DNA of 64,000 nucleotides, from the NCBI GenBank assembly GCA_016214145.1, contig JACRPA010000002.1, positions 868,001 through 932,000 of the forward strand. The letters are read 5' to 3'. Below the pieces are notes generated by a model. The model was not told where the DNA came from, made no database searches, and worked only from the letters and a program-made list of their open reading frames with translations. Each line of letters starts with the position of its first letter. Position 1 is the first letter of the stretch. Position numbers and translations under genes: made by a program. Shown here in pieces: positions 27,708 through 38,071 of the stretch. This DNA comes from Rhodocyclales bacterium. Its GTDB lineage: Bacteria; Pseudomonadota; Gammaproteobacteria; Burkholderiales; Rhodocyclaceae.

Positions 27708-30700
27708 CTAAATTTCCAGCAGACTCCCATCGCTGAAAACCAGCCCGCAGCATACCGTTTTGCCCGGGAACAGCGCCATGACCGCGGTCCGATAGTTCTC
27801 CAGCTGGGCGCGATAGGTTTCCAGCAATGCCTCTTCCGGCCTGCCGCTTTTGTAGTCCAGCACCCAGTAGCCGTCCGCCATCTCGACCAGGCGGTCGATC
27901 CGCCCCACGCTGCCATCGGGCAGCGCAAACTCGGCCTCGTTGAACGCCCGCTGATGGCAGGCCGGATCAAAAAAAACCCGCAGCCGCGGGGCGTCGAGGA
28001 TGGCCCGGGCCGCCGCGCGGAAGTCAGGCCAGTCGGACGCCGGAATGCCTGGCGGGGGCCGGCCGGCCTCTCCTCCCGCGCTCAGCCAGTCCAGTGCGGC
28101 GTGAAGCCGGCTGCCATAGGTCATGCCAAGGCTGGAGGGCTGCCGTCGGCGCCCTTCGGCGGAAACGGTTCCCCTCTGCGGCCTGGCGGCAGGCGACAAC
28201 GCGACCTTCGGCGGCATTTCCGCCAGTTCCGGCGCCTCGCCGTAGCGCCCATCGCCGCTCCCCAGCGCGGTGAGCGCCGCGTCAATGCGTTCCCAGAAGC
28301 TGGTTTTTGCCGTGCCGCGCCCGGAAGCGATGCCGCTGGCGAAGAAGCACTGCCGCGCGCGCGTCATTGCCACGTAGAGCAGGTTGAGCTCTTCGCGCGC
28401 GGCAAAGTCCATTTCGGCTTCGATCAGCGACGACCGGCGCGCACCGCATTCCTCCTTGCGCCCGAGCACGGACAGGTGCGCCGGCCGCGCCGAATCCGGC
28501 GGCCAGTCGAGCAGCACCGACCAGGCGTCGGCGGGCTGGTGCCTGTTGTGGGCGTCGATCAGCCAGACGATGGGCGCTTCCAGCCCCTTGGCGCCATGGA
28601 TGGTCAGGATGCGCACCCGATCGCCGGCCTCCGCCGCCGATATCGTGCCCTCGTCGGGCGCCTCTTCGTCTCCCGTTTCGCCCAGGCGGGACAGCTCGTC
28701 GAGGAAGCGCGGCAGACTGGGATAGCGTCCCGCGTCGAGCCGCAGCGCCAGGGCGATGAAGGCTTCCAGATTGGCCGCCACCCCCGGCCAGAGGGCGGCC
28801 GGTGCGGCGGCGCGATAGCGCGCCACGAGATCGCCTTCGTGGTAGATGCGGTCGAGCAGATCGTGGACGGGCAACTGCGCCGCAGCCGCGCACCAGCGGA
28901 CCAGCAGGCGCGCTGCGCGGGCCAGGACCGGGGAAGCCGCGCCCTCCCGCGCACTCGCCTGCAGCCGCTGCCACCAGTTCGGCTCGCCGCGCCCGGCCAG
29001 ATGCAGCAGGTCCTCGTCGCTCGCCGCCAGCACCGGCGAACGCAGGGCGTGGGCCAGGGCCAGGTCGTCCGCCGTGGCCACCAGGCAGCGCAGAAGGGCG
29101 GTCAGGTCGGCCGCCTCCAGCGTGCGCAGCAGGCCGCCGCGGCCGACGCTGAGATAGGGAATGCCCGCGGCGCGAAGCGCCCGCTCGAAATCAGGCAGGA
29201 CGCCGCGCCGGCGCGTCAGCACCATGATGTCGCCGTAGCGTGCCGGGCGCTCGCGCCCGCTGTCCTTGTCGAACACGGCCCTGCAGCCGACGATTTCCCG
29301 GATGCGCGACGCCAGCAGCGCCGCCTCCTCGCGGCGGCGCTCGTCCTCCGCCACCGCGAGTGGCGCAGCGAGCGGGTCGCGCCAATGCGATGGCCCCGGC
29401 GCAGCCTGTTCCTGCGCGCAGAGCGGCAGCAGTTCGACGCGGCCGGGCAGACCCGGGTTGGCGCTGCGGTGGGGACGGAAATGGGGAAACAGCGGCTCGT
29501 CCGCGAAAACCCGGTTCACCACCTCGATGAGGCGCGGCGCATTGCGCCGCGTGGTGTCGTTGGCCAGCATCTGCGCGCCGTACTCCGCCTGCAGGAAATC
29601 GGCGGCGCAATCGAACACGCGCGGCTCGGCGCGGCGGAAGCGATAGATCGACTGCTTCGGGTCCCCCACCACGAAGACGCGCGGCCGGGCCGTGTCGGGC
29701 GCCCCGTAGGCGGCCAGCCAGGCCAGCAGGATCTGCCACTGCAGGGGATTGGTGTCCTGAAATTCGTCGAGCAGGATATGCCGGTAGCGCGCGTCCAGCC
29801 GCGCCTGCAGGAAGGCCGCGCGGGCCTCGTCGGCCAGCATGCGCGCGACATGCCATTCGAGGTCGGCGAAATCCACCAGGCGGCGCTCGCGCTTGTATTG
29901 TTCGAGCGCGTCCAGCCAGGCCGCGCCGGCGGTGAAGGCATGCAGGTTGAGTTCGTAGGCCTGTTCCTCGCGCCGGGCGTCGCGCGCCGCCAGCACCCGC
30001 TCGCCAAGTTGCGCATGCAGCTCGATCAGGCGGGCGGCCGCGGCGGCGCCGAAGCGCTGCACGGCCTTCCTGCTCGCCTCGCGTTTGCGCAGCACGCCCT
30101 CTTTGGTCAACAGCGTCGCGACGATCAGATCGAACCGCGCACCGTTGTCCGTTGCGGCAAACGCCGCTTCCAGCCGGGCCGCAACCTGCAAATCGCCATC
30201 GAGCTCGCTGCGCGCCAGGATGTCGGCGTATTCGCGCAACTTGCGCATGAACGGCTCGTCGGCGAGCAGATCGTCGATGGCGGCGGGCGTCTCGCCGACG
30301 CCGAGGCACTCGCGCAGGCCGGCCAGGGCCTGCGCCGGCGCGGCATCGCCCTCGCCGGCATAGGCATGCCATTCGGCGCGGCGCTCGGACAGGCCGAAGA
30401 GCAGCTTGCGCGTCGCCTCCAGGCCGACATGCTGCAGCAGCCACAGCAGCGAGGCCGTTGCCGCATCGTTGCGCCGGCCGCAGGCCGCCGCGAAAAGCTG
30501 CCACACCTCGTCCTTCAGGCGGGCGCCGGATTCGTGCAGGACGAAACCGGCCAGGTCGCTGGACAGCGGCGCGCCTTGCACGAGGCGGGCGAACCAGCCG
30601 TGGAAAGTGCTGACGGTGAGCGGCGGCTGGGCGTACAGCACCCGCTCGTACAGGCCGCGCGCCCGCGCCAGCGCGGCGTCGATGCCCTCCGCCGGCACCG

Positions 30701-30962
30701 CGCGCTGGCGCAGGAAATCGCGCACCTCATCCTCGCCGCCGACGGCGAGCAGGCGCAGCCATTCGGACAGGCGCTCCTCGATCTCGCGCGCCGCCTTGCG
30801 CGTGTACGTGATGGCAAGGATCTCGCCCGGCGCGGCGTCGTCGAGCAGCAGGCGCAGGATGCGCGACACCAGCAGCCAGGTCTTGCCGCTGCCGGCGCAG
30901 GCCTCCACCACCACCGAACGATGCGGTTCGAGGGCCTGGCGAACGAGATGCGCATCATTCAT
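27708..30962 (-). CDS. addA: Helicase-nuclease AddA (UvrD/RecB-type)
   Basis: 1084 residues. Subunit of the AddAB double-strand-break processing enzyme. The superfamily I helicase has Walker A at 24-28 in EACAGSGKTWL, Walker B as DEFQDTNPLQW, and motif VI around LLYVAMTRARQ. The C-terminus is a RecB-type nuclease with GRIDRLVEMADGYWVLDYKS. Its start overlaps the addB stop by 4 bases. An alternative name is exodeoxyribonuclease V beta-like protein, but pairing with the neighbouring AddB-like gene favours AddA. Confidence 0.9.
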   Translation of the reverse strand: MNDAHLVRQALEPHRSVVVEACAGSGKTWLLVSRILRLLLDDAAPGEILAITYTRKAAREIEERLSEWLRLLAVGGEDEVRDFLRQRAVPAEGIDAALARARGLYERVLYAQPPLTVSTFHGWFARLVQGAPLSSDLAGFVLHESGARLKDEVWQLFAAACGRRNDAATASLLWLLQHVGLEATRKLLFGLSERRAEWHAYAGEGDAAPAQALAGLRECLGVGETPAAIDDLLADEPFMRKLREYADILARSELDGDLQVAARLEAAFAATDNGARFDLIVATLLTKEGVLRKREASRKAVQRFGAAAAARLIELHAQLGERVLAARDARREEQAYELNLHAFTAGAAWLDALEQYKRERRLVDFADLEWHVARMLADEARAAFLQARLDARYRHILLDEFQDTNPLQWQILLAWLAAYGAPDTARPRVFVVGDPKQSIYRFRRAEPRVFDCAADFLQAEYGAQMLANDTTRRNAPRLIEVVNRVFADEPLFPHFRPHRSANPGLPGRVELLPLCAQEQAAPGPSHWRDPLAAPLAVAEDERRREEAALLASRIREIVGCRAVFDKDSGRERPARYGDIMVLTRRRGVLPDFERALRAAGIPYLSVGRGGLLRTLEAADLTALLRCLVATADDLALAHALRSPVLAASDEDLLHLAGRGEPNWWQRLQASAREGAASPVLARAARLLVRWCAAAAQLPVHDLLDRIYHEGDLVARYRAAAPAALWPGVAANLEAFIALALRLDAGRYPSLPRFLDELSRLGETGDEEAPDEGTISAAEAGDRVRILTIHGAKGLEAPIVWLIDAHNRHQPADAWSVLLDWPPDSARPAHLSVLGRKEECGARRSSLIEAEMDFAAREELNLLYVAMTRARQCFFASGIASGRGTAKTSFWERIDAALTALGSGDGRYGEAPELAEMPPKVALSPAARPQRGTVSAEGRRRQPSSLGMTYGSRLHAALDWLSAGGEAGRPPPGIPASDWPDFRAAARAILDAPRLRVFFDPACHQRAFNEAEFALPDGSVGRIDRLVEMADGYWVLDYKSGRPEEALLETYRAQLENYRTAVMALFPGKTVCCGLVFSDGSLLEI

Positions 30963-33679
30963 GACTGCAAATCATTGTGGTAATCGCGGCGGCACAGGCC
31001 GCGCATCTCGCACCAGGCGCAGGCCGCATCGACGCCGTGCGCCGGCAGCGCGGCGCCGGCCCGCAGCGCGTCAATGGCCGCCGCCAGTCGCGCTCCTTGC
31101 GCGCGGGCCATTTCCTGCACGTCCGGCAGCGGCAGCTCGACGGTCTTTTCGCCGTCAAGGGCGACGTAGGCCGCCTCGCCCACCCGCTCCCCCTGCAGGA
31201 GCGCGTAGCAGGCCAGCTGGACATCCTCGGAGGGTTCCGCCAGACGCCGCTTCAAGCCCTGCGCATCCTGCGTCTTGTAGTCGAGCACCGCCTCGCTGCC
31301 GTCCGCCCTGCGATCCAGGCGATCGAGGCGGCCGTGCAGCACCAACTCGCCGCCGCCGGCCAGGGGCAGGCCGCGCTCGCGCGCCAGTTCGCCGCCGACG
31401 CAGCGCCAGCCGCCCGCCTCGCGCGCCTTCTGCCAGGCAATGTAGCCGGGCACGCACTCGATCCAGCGCGCCAGCCAGGCGTGCTCGAGAAAGTTTTCCT
31501 CGATCTCGGGCGCAAACACTTCGCGACTGATCGCCTCCAGGGCGGCCGTCAGCACTTCATCCGGCCGGCCCGGGAAGCGGGGGTGTTCGGCATGGAAGCG
31601 CCGCAGGATGCGGTGGACGAATTCGCCGTAGTCGCGCTTCTCCAGCGCCTCGCGCACTTCCTCCGCCTCGGCGAGGCCGAGCATGCGGCGCGCAAAGAAC
31701 TGGTAGGGGCAGGCCATCAGGCTGGCATAGGCGCTGGCCGACAGGCGGAGCGGCACCCGCTGCGGCGCGGCAGGACAGGGCATCGCCGTTCCGCAGCCCT
31801 CCTGCTGGCCGACGGCTGCACCGGCTGCAATGTCCGGCTTCATCACCAAGTCGTCGCCCCAGGCCCTCTCGTGCAGCACGGACAGCAGGCTCAGTTCCGG
31901 GCACAACAGGTTGGCCTCGTCGCCGCGCACCGTCTGCCAGGTGGCCGTCACCTCGCCGCAGGATGCGATCAATCCGGCGAGGTCGTCGCGCAGCCGCGCC
32001 GCCGCTTCGGCCGGCAGGGACAGCCCCAGATCGCTGCGCACCGCCTGGTTGCTGAACACGGCGCGGGAGAGCGCCGGCGCCAGGTTGTCGCGGTCGACGC
32101 CGATGAGGACGGCCGCGTCGAAGCGGCGCAGCCGGGTGGCCGCCAGATGCGTCATGACGAGCGGGCTGTCGATGCCGCGGTCGACGAAGGCCGCGTTTTC
32201 CAGTTCGCGGTTCAGCCACTCGCGCCACTCGCCGAAAGTCAGTCTCCCCGGCACGGCGAGCAGCTCCTCGCGCCGCAAGCGCAGCAGCTCGATCAGGGTC
32301 GCCCCGGCTTCGTCGCCCGCCAGGCCGGGCAAGGCGCCCAGTTCGCCCAGCGCCTGCTCCAGTCCGGCCAGCCAGTCGGCGATCGAGGCGCTTCCGCGCG
32401 GCATGGCGCGGCGCGCCACCGCCACGCGCTTGAGCAGGGCCACCGCCTCGCCGTAGCCGGCTTCCCGCGCCAGCACCGCCTCGTAGCGGCCCAGTCCGTA
32501 GGCCAGATTGTGGCGCGCCAGCCCGTCCTCCAGCTGCAGCAGGCCGGCCTGCCGTCCCTCCTCCGCCAGGTCGCCGAAGACGAAAGGGGATTTGACGAGG
32601 TCCAGCAGATCGCGGTGATAGGCATCCGCCGCCACCACCTCCAGCCAGGCGTCGACCAGGGCTGCGGCCCGGGTGGTCGACAACTTCCAGCCGGTCTCGT
32701 CCTGCACCAGGATACCGTTGCGCTCGAGCAGCGCCCGCGCGCGGCGCGCCGCCACGCGATCGGCCGCCACCAGGGCAATGGATTTGCGGCCGGAGGCCAG
32801 CCAACGCTTCACCTCCGAAGCGACGGCCGCGGCCTCCTCTTCCAGGCTGGCCGCGCCGATCAGCCGCAGGCGACCCGCCAGCGGGCTCTCCGGCAGGGCC
32901 GCGCGTGCCGCGTCGGCCCGGCCGGCCAGCGGCGGCGGCTCGCCCGCATCGGGCGGCCAGACAAAGTTGAGCGCCTGCATCAGCGGCGCATCGGCGGCGG
33001 CGCGCTGCGGCTGGAAAACCGTCACCGGCTGCCGCGCCGCCCAGGCCTGGCGGAAGGCCGCCTCGATCGGCCGCGGTTCGCCCTCGCACAGCATGAACAG
33101 GGGTGTCGCTGCCTTGTCGGCAAGCAGCGCCAGGGCCATCGCCATGGCGGCATGGCGGCCGGGGGGACCGGACGCCTCCGCCCGCCAGAGACGGTGCACC
33201 ACCTCGGCCTCGAAGCGCAGCAGTTGGGAACCGCGCGCATCGTAGGCCCGTTCGAGGCGGGCCAGCAGCACCGCCTCGTCTTCCGGCAGGCCGATGGCGC
33301 GCTCGTTCAGTTCATCGAAGAGCGCGATGAGTTCGGCGCAGATCTCCCACAGGGCGCTATCGGCGAACCAGGCCCGCTCGCGCAACTGCCGGTAGAGCGC
33401 CAGCTGGCGCTGGCTGTCCGGCTGGCCGCCGGCATTCGCGGCTGCCGCCAGCTGGGCCAGGGTGGCGATGCGCGGCAGCAGCAGCGCGCGGCCGGCCGCC
33501 GCGGCCAGAGCCTGGCGCAGTCCGGGCGCCAGGGCCGGGCCGGGAAGCACGATCAGGAGCGCGGAGAGATCGGGCAGCTGCGATCGGCAGGTCTCGACGA
33601 TGCGCTGCGCGCAGCAGGCGACAAAGTCCGCCGAAGCGGGGATGCGGAGGGTTATGACGGGGCGCGCGGCCTCGGGCAT
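30959..33679 (-). CDS. addB: AddB-like nuclease subunit with probable Fe-S cluster
   Basis: 906 residues. The N-terminal part is a degenerate helicase-like fold, and the C-terminal part is a PD-(D/E)XK nuclease (LHGRLDRLDRR, VLDYKTQDA). Four cysteines fit the family's 4Fe-4S staple: one in MACPYQFFARR before the nuclease and three in CAWCEMRGLC at the end. With AddA it resects DNA ends for RecA loading. The stop overlaps the addA start. It carries one copy of the 24-base motif at 32235. Confidence 0.87.
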   Translation of the reverse strand: MPEAARPVITLRIPASADFVACCAQRIVETCRSQLPDLSALLIVLPGPALAPGLRQALAAAAGRALLLPRIATLAQLAAAANAGGQPDSQRQLALYRQLRERAWFADSALWEICAELIALFDELNERAIGLPEDEAVLLARLERAYDARGSQLLRFEAEVVHRLWRAEASGPPGRHAAMAMALALLADKAATPLFMLCEGEPRPIEAAFRQAWAARQPVTVFQPQRAAADAPLMQALNFVWPPDAGEPPPLAGRADAARAALPESPLAGRLRLIGAASLEEEAAAVASEVKRWLASGRKSIALVAADRVAARRARALLERNGILVQDETGWKLSTTRAAALVDAWLEVVAADAYHRDLLDLVKSPFVFGDLAEEGRQAGLLQLEDGLARHNLAYGLGRYEAVLAREAGYGEAVALLKRVAVARRAMPRGSASIADWLAGLEQALGELGALPGLAGDEAGATLIELLRLRREELLAVPGRLTFGEWREWLNRELENAAFVDRGIDSPLVMTHLAATRLRRFDAAVLIGVDRDNLAPALSRAVFSNQAVRSDLGLSLPAEAAARLRDDLAGLIASCGEVTATWQTVRGDEANLLCPELSLLSVLHERAWGDDLVMKPDIAAGAAVGQQEGCGTAMPCPAAPQRVPLRLSASAYASLMACPYQFFARRMLGLAEAEEVREALEKRDYGEFVHRILRRFHAEHPRFPGRPDEVLTAALEAISREVFAPEIEENFLEHAWLARWIECVPGYIAWQKAREAGGWRCVGGELARERGLPLAGGGELVLHGRLDRLDRRADGSEAVLDYKTQDAQGLKRRLAEPSEDVQLACYALLQGERVGEAAYVALDGEKTVELPLPDVQEMARAQGARLAAAIDALRAGAALPAHGVDAACAWCEMRGLCRRDYHNDLQS
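32235..32258 (-). repeat. Interspersed 24-base motif, copy 4 (inside addB)
   Basis: On the minus strand: CGCCGT, GCCGGGGA, GACTGACTTT. It reads AVPGRLTF in addB. Confidence 0.85.
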
Positions 33680-33691
33680 GGCCGCGGAATG

Positions 33692-34015
33692 TCAGCGTTC
33701 CAGCTTGTCCAGCTTGTCCTTCGCCTTGGCCCACTCGTCGGCGTCGGGCAGGGGATCCTTGCGCTCGACGATGGGTTTCCACAGCTTGGCCAGTTCGGCG
33801 TTCAGCGCCGTGAAGCGCTTCTGCGCCTCGGGCACGTCGTCCTCGGCGAAGATGGCCTCGACCGGGCACTCGGCCACGCAGAGGGTGCAGTCGATGCACT
33901 CGTCGGGATCGATGACGAGGAAATTGGGGCCTTCGCGGAAGCAATCGACCGGGCAGACGTCTACGCAGTCGGTGTACTTGCACTTGATGCAGGGTTCGGT
34001 CACCACATAAGTCAT
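33692..34015 (-). CDS. fdxA: 7Fe ferredoxin
   Basis: 107 residues. Low-potential electron carrier of the Azotobacter FdI type. Nine cysteines lie at 9, 12, 17, 21, 25, 40, 43, 46 and 50. The pattern fits one 3Fe-4S and one 4Fe-4S cluster, with a C-terminal helical extension. The ATG at 34015 ([12 protein letters not shown]) is the family start. It is divergent from trxA and 12 bases before addB, so a transcript could run on into addBA. Confidence 0.94.
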   Translation of the reverse strand: MTYVVTEPCIKCKYTDCVDVCPVDCFREGPNFLVIDPDECIDCTLCVAECPVEAIFAEDDVPEAQKRFTALNAELAKLWKPIVERKDPLPDADEWAKAKDKLDKLER

Positions 34016-34107
34016 GGCGGTGTTCCTTTGTTTTCCTAAGGGGATGACGGGATCAGGCTGGTGTATGCGGATATTAGCATAGGGCAATCCGCCCTTCGGG
34101 GACGCAT

Positions 34108-34137
34108 CCGCCGCACTTCCCTTGCGGCGGCTTTTTC
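34108..34137 (+). terminator. Plus-strand terminator-like hairpin without an assigned gene
   Basis: CCGCCGCA (34108-34115) pairs with TGCGGCGG (34123-34130) around 7 bases and is followed by CTTTTTCGC. No plus-strand gene ends nearby: fdxA and addB run the other way and trxA starts 123 bases later. The 244-base fdxA/trxA gap holds nothing else I can name. Confidence 0.6.
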
Positions 34138-34259
34138 GCTAGGATAGCCTGCACAAGCACAAGCAGATCCCGGCTTTAGTCCCTGCCTTACCGCCAAACG
34201 ACCCTTGACCCATCCCCGGCGCCCGCGCGACCGGCCACACTTCACATTGCGAGGAAACA

Positions 34260-34586
34260 ATGAGCGAGCACATTCACTACGTCACCGACGCCAACTTCGA
34301 GGCCGAGGTGCTGCAATCGGCCACCCCCGTCCTGGTGGACTACTGGGCCGAGTGGTGCGGCCCGTGCAAGATGATCGCCCCCATCCTGGACGACGTTTCA
34401 AAGGAATACGCGGGCAAGCTCAAGGTGGCCAAGCTCAACATCGACGACAACCAGGAGACGCCGGCCAAGTTCGGCATCCGCGGCATCCCGACCCTGATGC
34501 TGTTCAAGAACGGCAACGTCGAGGCGACCAAGGTCGGCGCCCTCTCCAAGTCCCAGCTGACGGCATTTATTGACAGCAATCTCTGA
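34260..34586 (+). CDS. trxA: Thioredoxin
   Basis: 108 residues, cytoplasmic. The redox motif is [10 protein letters not shown], and the cis-proline loop is [11 protein letters not shown]. It reduces protein disulfides with electrons from thioredoxin reductase. A GAGGAAAC ribosome-binding site precedes the ATG. It lies just upstream of rho, the same order as in Escherichia coli. Confidence 0.97.
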   Translation: MSEHIHYVTDANFEAEVLQSATPVLVDYWAEWCGPCKMIAPILDDVSKEYAGKLKVAKLNIDDNQETPAKFGIRGIPTLMLFKNGNVEATKVGALSKSQLTAFIDSNL

Positions 34587-34668
34587 AAGACATACAGTTC
34601 CGCCTGAATCCCCTCCGCGCCACGGCAGAAAACCAGCCTCTCTCCGCGGCGCGGGTGCTGTCCCGGCT

Positions 34669-34738
34669 GTAAACCCCAAATAACCTTTTCCCCCGAACTC
34701 TCGAAGTTCCCCTTTCCGCTTCACCACCTCACCTCTGG
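34669..34738 (+). promoter_or_regulatory. C-rich, G-poor rho leader, candidate rut site
   Basis: Roughly 70 bases directly before rho contain about 30 C and only about 5 G and little pairing potential. This is the composition of a Rho utilisation site. Autogenous attenuation of rho is known in E. coli; a similar control here is inferred. Confidence 0.5.
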
Positions 34739-34744
34739 GTCGTT

Positions 34745-36004
<1,260 letters not shown>

Positions 36005-36011
36005 CCAGGGA

Positions 36012-36040
36012 TTGCAAAGCCCATGATTATCATGGATAAT
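36012..36040 (+). promoter_or_regulatory. rpmE promoter with Fur/Zur-like palindrome in the spacer
   Basis: TTGCAA (36012-36017) and GATAAT (36035-36040) are exactly 17 bases apart. The spacer contains the perfect palindrome CCATGAT-T-ATCATGG (36021-36035). Its core ATGATTATCAT differs by one base from the Fur-box core ATGATAATCAT. A bound repressor would block the promoter. The identity of the regulator is inferred. Confidence 0.55.
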
Positions 36041-36095
36041 GCACAGTTTTCCGGACGGCCACATTCGCCGTCCCCCTGCTAAACAGAGGAACCCC

Positions 36096-36311
36096 ATGAA
36101 AGCCGATACCCATCCGAATTACGTCGAGATCGACGTCGCCTGCAGCTGCGGCAACAAGTTCAAGACCCGCTCCACCAGCGGCAAGCCGCTTCATGTCGAA
36201 GTTTGCTCCGCCTGCCACCCCTTCTACACCGGCAAGCAGAAGATGATCGACACCGCCGGCCGCGTCGAGCGATTCAACCAGAAATACGGCAAGAAACAGG
36301 CCGCCGCCTGA
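36096..36311 (+). CDS. rpmE: 50S ribosomal protein L31, zinc-binding form
   Basis: 71 residues. The four-cysteine zinc motif is present at Cys16, Cys18, Cys37 and Cys40 (CSCG and CSAC), marking the C+ form rather than the zinc-free paralogue. The ATG at 36096 has an AGAGGA ribosome-binding site; a longer in-frame start at 36039 lies over the promoter region. Two stacked terminators follow, so it is a single-gene unit. Confidence 0.96.
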   Translation: MKADTHPNYVEIDVACSCGNKFKTRSTSGKPLHVEVCSACHPFYTGKQKMIDTAGRVERFNQKYGKKQAAA

Positions 36312-36331
36312 TCTGCCGGACAATTCAGCCA

Positions 36332-36350
36332 AAGGCAGCTTGACTGCCTT
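36332..36350 (+). terminator. First terminator after rpmE
   Basis: AAGGCAG pairs with CTGCCTT around CTTGA, followed by TCCC. It is weaker than the second hairpin just downstream. Confidence 0.6.
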
Positions 36351-36358
36351 TCCCTGTT

Positions 36359-36387
36359 AGGCAGCTTCGGCTGCCTTTCTGCTTTTT
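36359..36387 (+). terminator. Second terminator after rpmE
   Basis: AGGCAGC pairs with GCTGCCT around a TTCG tetraloop, followed by TTTCTGCTTTTT. This is a strong rho-independent terminator. Confidence 0.85.
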
Positions 36388-36442
36388 AAGCCCGCGCTGG
36401 GTACAATCTCCCCGCCGGCATAAAACAACCCGAACCCGACGA

Positions 36443-38071
36443 ATGATGCCCCTGCCGCGCCTGCCCTTCGCCTTTCCGCCGCGCGGCGCCGTACTGATCG
36501 CCTTCTGCGCGCTCTACCTGCTGTCCGGCCTGGTCGGCCATGACCCCTGGAAGAACGAGGACGCCATGCACTTCGGCGTGGCATTCTCCATTGTCGATGG
36601 CGGCAACTGGCTCCTGCCGCGCCTGGCAGGCGAACCCTGGCTCTACTCGCCCCCGCTCTACTACTGGGTCGCCGCCGTGCTGACCAAGGCGTTCGGTCTC
36701 GTCCTGCCCCTGCACGATGCGGCGCGGCTGGCCTCCGGTCTGTTTGTTGGCATCATGCTGTATTGCCTGGCCGGCGCGGCGCGGCGGCTGATCGGCCTGG
36801 AAGCGGCACGCGGCGCGACCCTGGTCGCCATCGGCACCCTGGGAATATTGGTGCATGCGCATGAAACCCAACCCGCCACGGCCATGCTCGCCGCCGCCGC
36901 CGCGCTCTACTATGGCCTCGCCCTGCTGCCGCAGCATCCCGTCCGCGGCGGCGCCCTGGCCGGCAGCGCGCTGGGGCTCGGCTTCCTCGCCCAAGGCCTG
37001 CCCGCACTTCTGGCGCTGGCGCCGGCGCTGATGCTCCTGCCGCTCGTTTCCTCCCACCTGCGCACACCGCAGGCGGCGCGCGGCATGCTCGCCGCACTGG
37101 CCATCGCGGCGCCGCTGATCCTCTCCTGGCCGCTGGCGCTCTACTGGCGGGATCCCGCCGCCCTCGGCCTGTGGTGGTCACAGGAAATGGCCGACCTGCG
37201 GCTGCAGGCCAACTGGCCAATGGCGCCCTGGGAATACCTCAAGATACTCAGCTGGTTCGCCTGGCCGGCGCTGCCGCTGGCGCTATGGACACTGTGGAAG
37301 GAACGGCGCCGACTGCGCGAACCGCGCATTCTCATCCCGCTGTTTTCCTTTTTCGTCCTTCTCGGCGTGCAGAGCGCCTTCTCCGAGCCGCGCAGCCTAA
37401 ACGTCCTGCCGCTGCTGCCGCCGCTGGTCCTGCTCGCCGCGCCGGCCACGCTGTCCTTGCGGCGCGGCGCAGCCAACGCCTTCGACTGGTTCGGCATGAT
37501 GACCTTCACCCTGCTGGCCGGCCTCATCTGGCTGGGCTGGGTGGCGATGGTTGCCGGCGTGCCGCCCCGCATCGCCAACAATTTCGCCAGACTGGAGCCG
37601 GGCTTCGTCGCCCATTTCTCGACGCCTGCCTTCGCCGTCTCGCTGGGACTGACTTTTGCCTGGCTGTGGCTGATCTTCAAGAGCCCGCGAGCGCCCCAGC
37701 GCGGCGCAACCCATTGGGCCGCCGGCGTCCTGCTCTGCTGGGGCCTGCTCGTTGCCCTGTGGACGCCGTGGATCGACCACGGCCGAAGCTATCGTGCCGT
37801 CTTCAGCAACCTGAAGGCCGCCCTGCCGACCGTTGACAGTTGCGTCGGCGGACGCGGCCTGGGCAATACGCAGCGGGCCGCCCTGCACTACTTCGCCGGC
37901 ATCGCCCTGCAGCGCGAGGGTGGCCGCGCCGCCGCCCAGTGCAGTCTCTACCTGAGCCAGGGCACTGCGCAAAGCGAAGTCTTGCCGCCGGGCACGGGCT
38001 GGCGCAAGATTTGGGAAGGCCACCGCCCCAGCGACCGCAACGAACGCTTCCGCCTTTACGCCAGAAAATGA
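36443..38071 (+). CDS. Glycosyltransferase family 39 membrane protein (ArnT/PMT-like)
   Basis: 542 residues with about ten to twelve membrane segments. The first periplasmic loop has HDPWKNEDAMHF, the Asp/Glu motif typical of polyprenyl-phosphate-dependent C-type glycosyltransferases such as ArnT. A C-terminal soluble part follows (about 455-542). It probably moves a sugar from a lipid carrier to an envelope acceptor; donor and acceptor are not evident, and no arn genes are nearby. ATG codons at 36443 and 36446 are equivalent. A -10-like TACAAT lies at about 36412. It overlaps pgi by 4 bases (ATGA). Confidence 0.8.
   Translation: MMPLPRLPFAFPPRGAVLIAFCALYLLSGLVGHDPWKNEDAMHFGVAFSIVDGGNWLLPRLAGEPWLYSPPLYYWVAAVLTKAFGLVLPLHDAARLASGLFVGIMLYCLAGAARRLIGLEAARGATLVAIGTLGILVHAHETQPATAMLAAAAALYYGLALLPQHPVRGGALAGSALGLGFLAQGLPALLALAPALMLLPLVSSHLRTPQAARGMLAALAIAAPLILSWPLALYWRDPAALGLWWSQEMADLRLQANWPMAPWEYLKILSWFAWPALPLALWTLWKERRRLREPRILIPLFSFFVLLGVQSAFSEPRSLNVLPLLPPLVLLAAPATLSLRRGAANAFDWFGMMTFTLLAGLIWLGWVAMVAGVPPRIANNFARLEPGFVAHFSTPAFAVSLGLTFAWLWLIFKSPRAPQRGATHWAAGVLLCWGLLVALWTPWIDHGRSYRAVFSNLKAALPTVDSCVGGRGLGNTQRAALHYFAGIALQREGGRAAAQCSLYLSQGTAQSEVLPPGTGWRKIWEGHRPSDRNERFRLYARK
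37633..37656 (+). repeat. Interspersed 24-base motif, copy 5 (inside glycosyltransferase gene)
   Basis: CGCCGT, CTCGCTGG, GACTGACTTT. It reads AVSLGLTF in the host gene. Confidence 0.85.

Noticed and set aside
28015-28045. GAAGTCAGGC near ACGCCGG in addA, resembling the motif
   Set aside because: The spacing is off by one and both half-sites have mismatches.
27954-34039. Two plus-strand open frames of over 1000 codons each opposite addA, addB and fdxA
   Set aside because: Their composition is Arg/Gly/Ala/Gln-rich with no domain, and the minus-strand genes explain the region fully.
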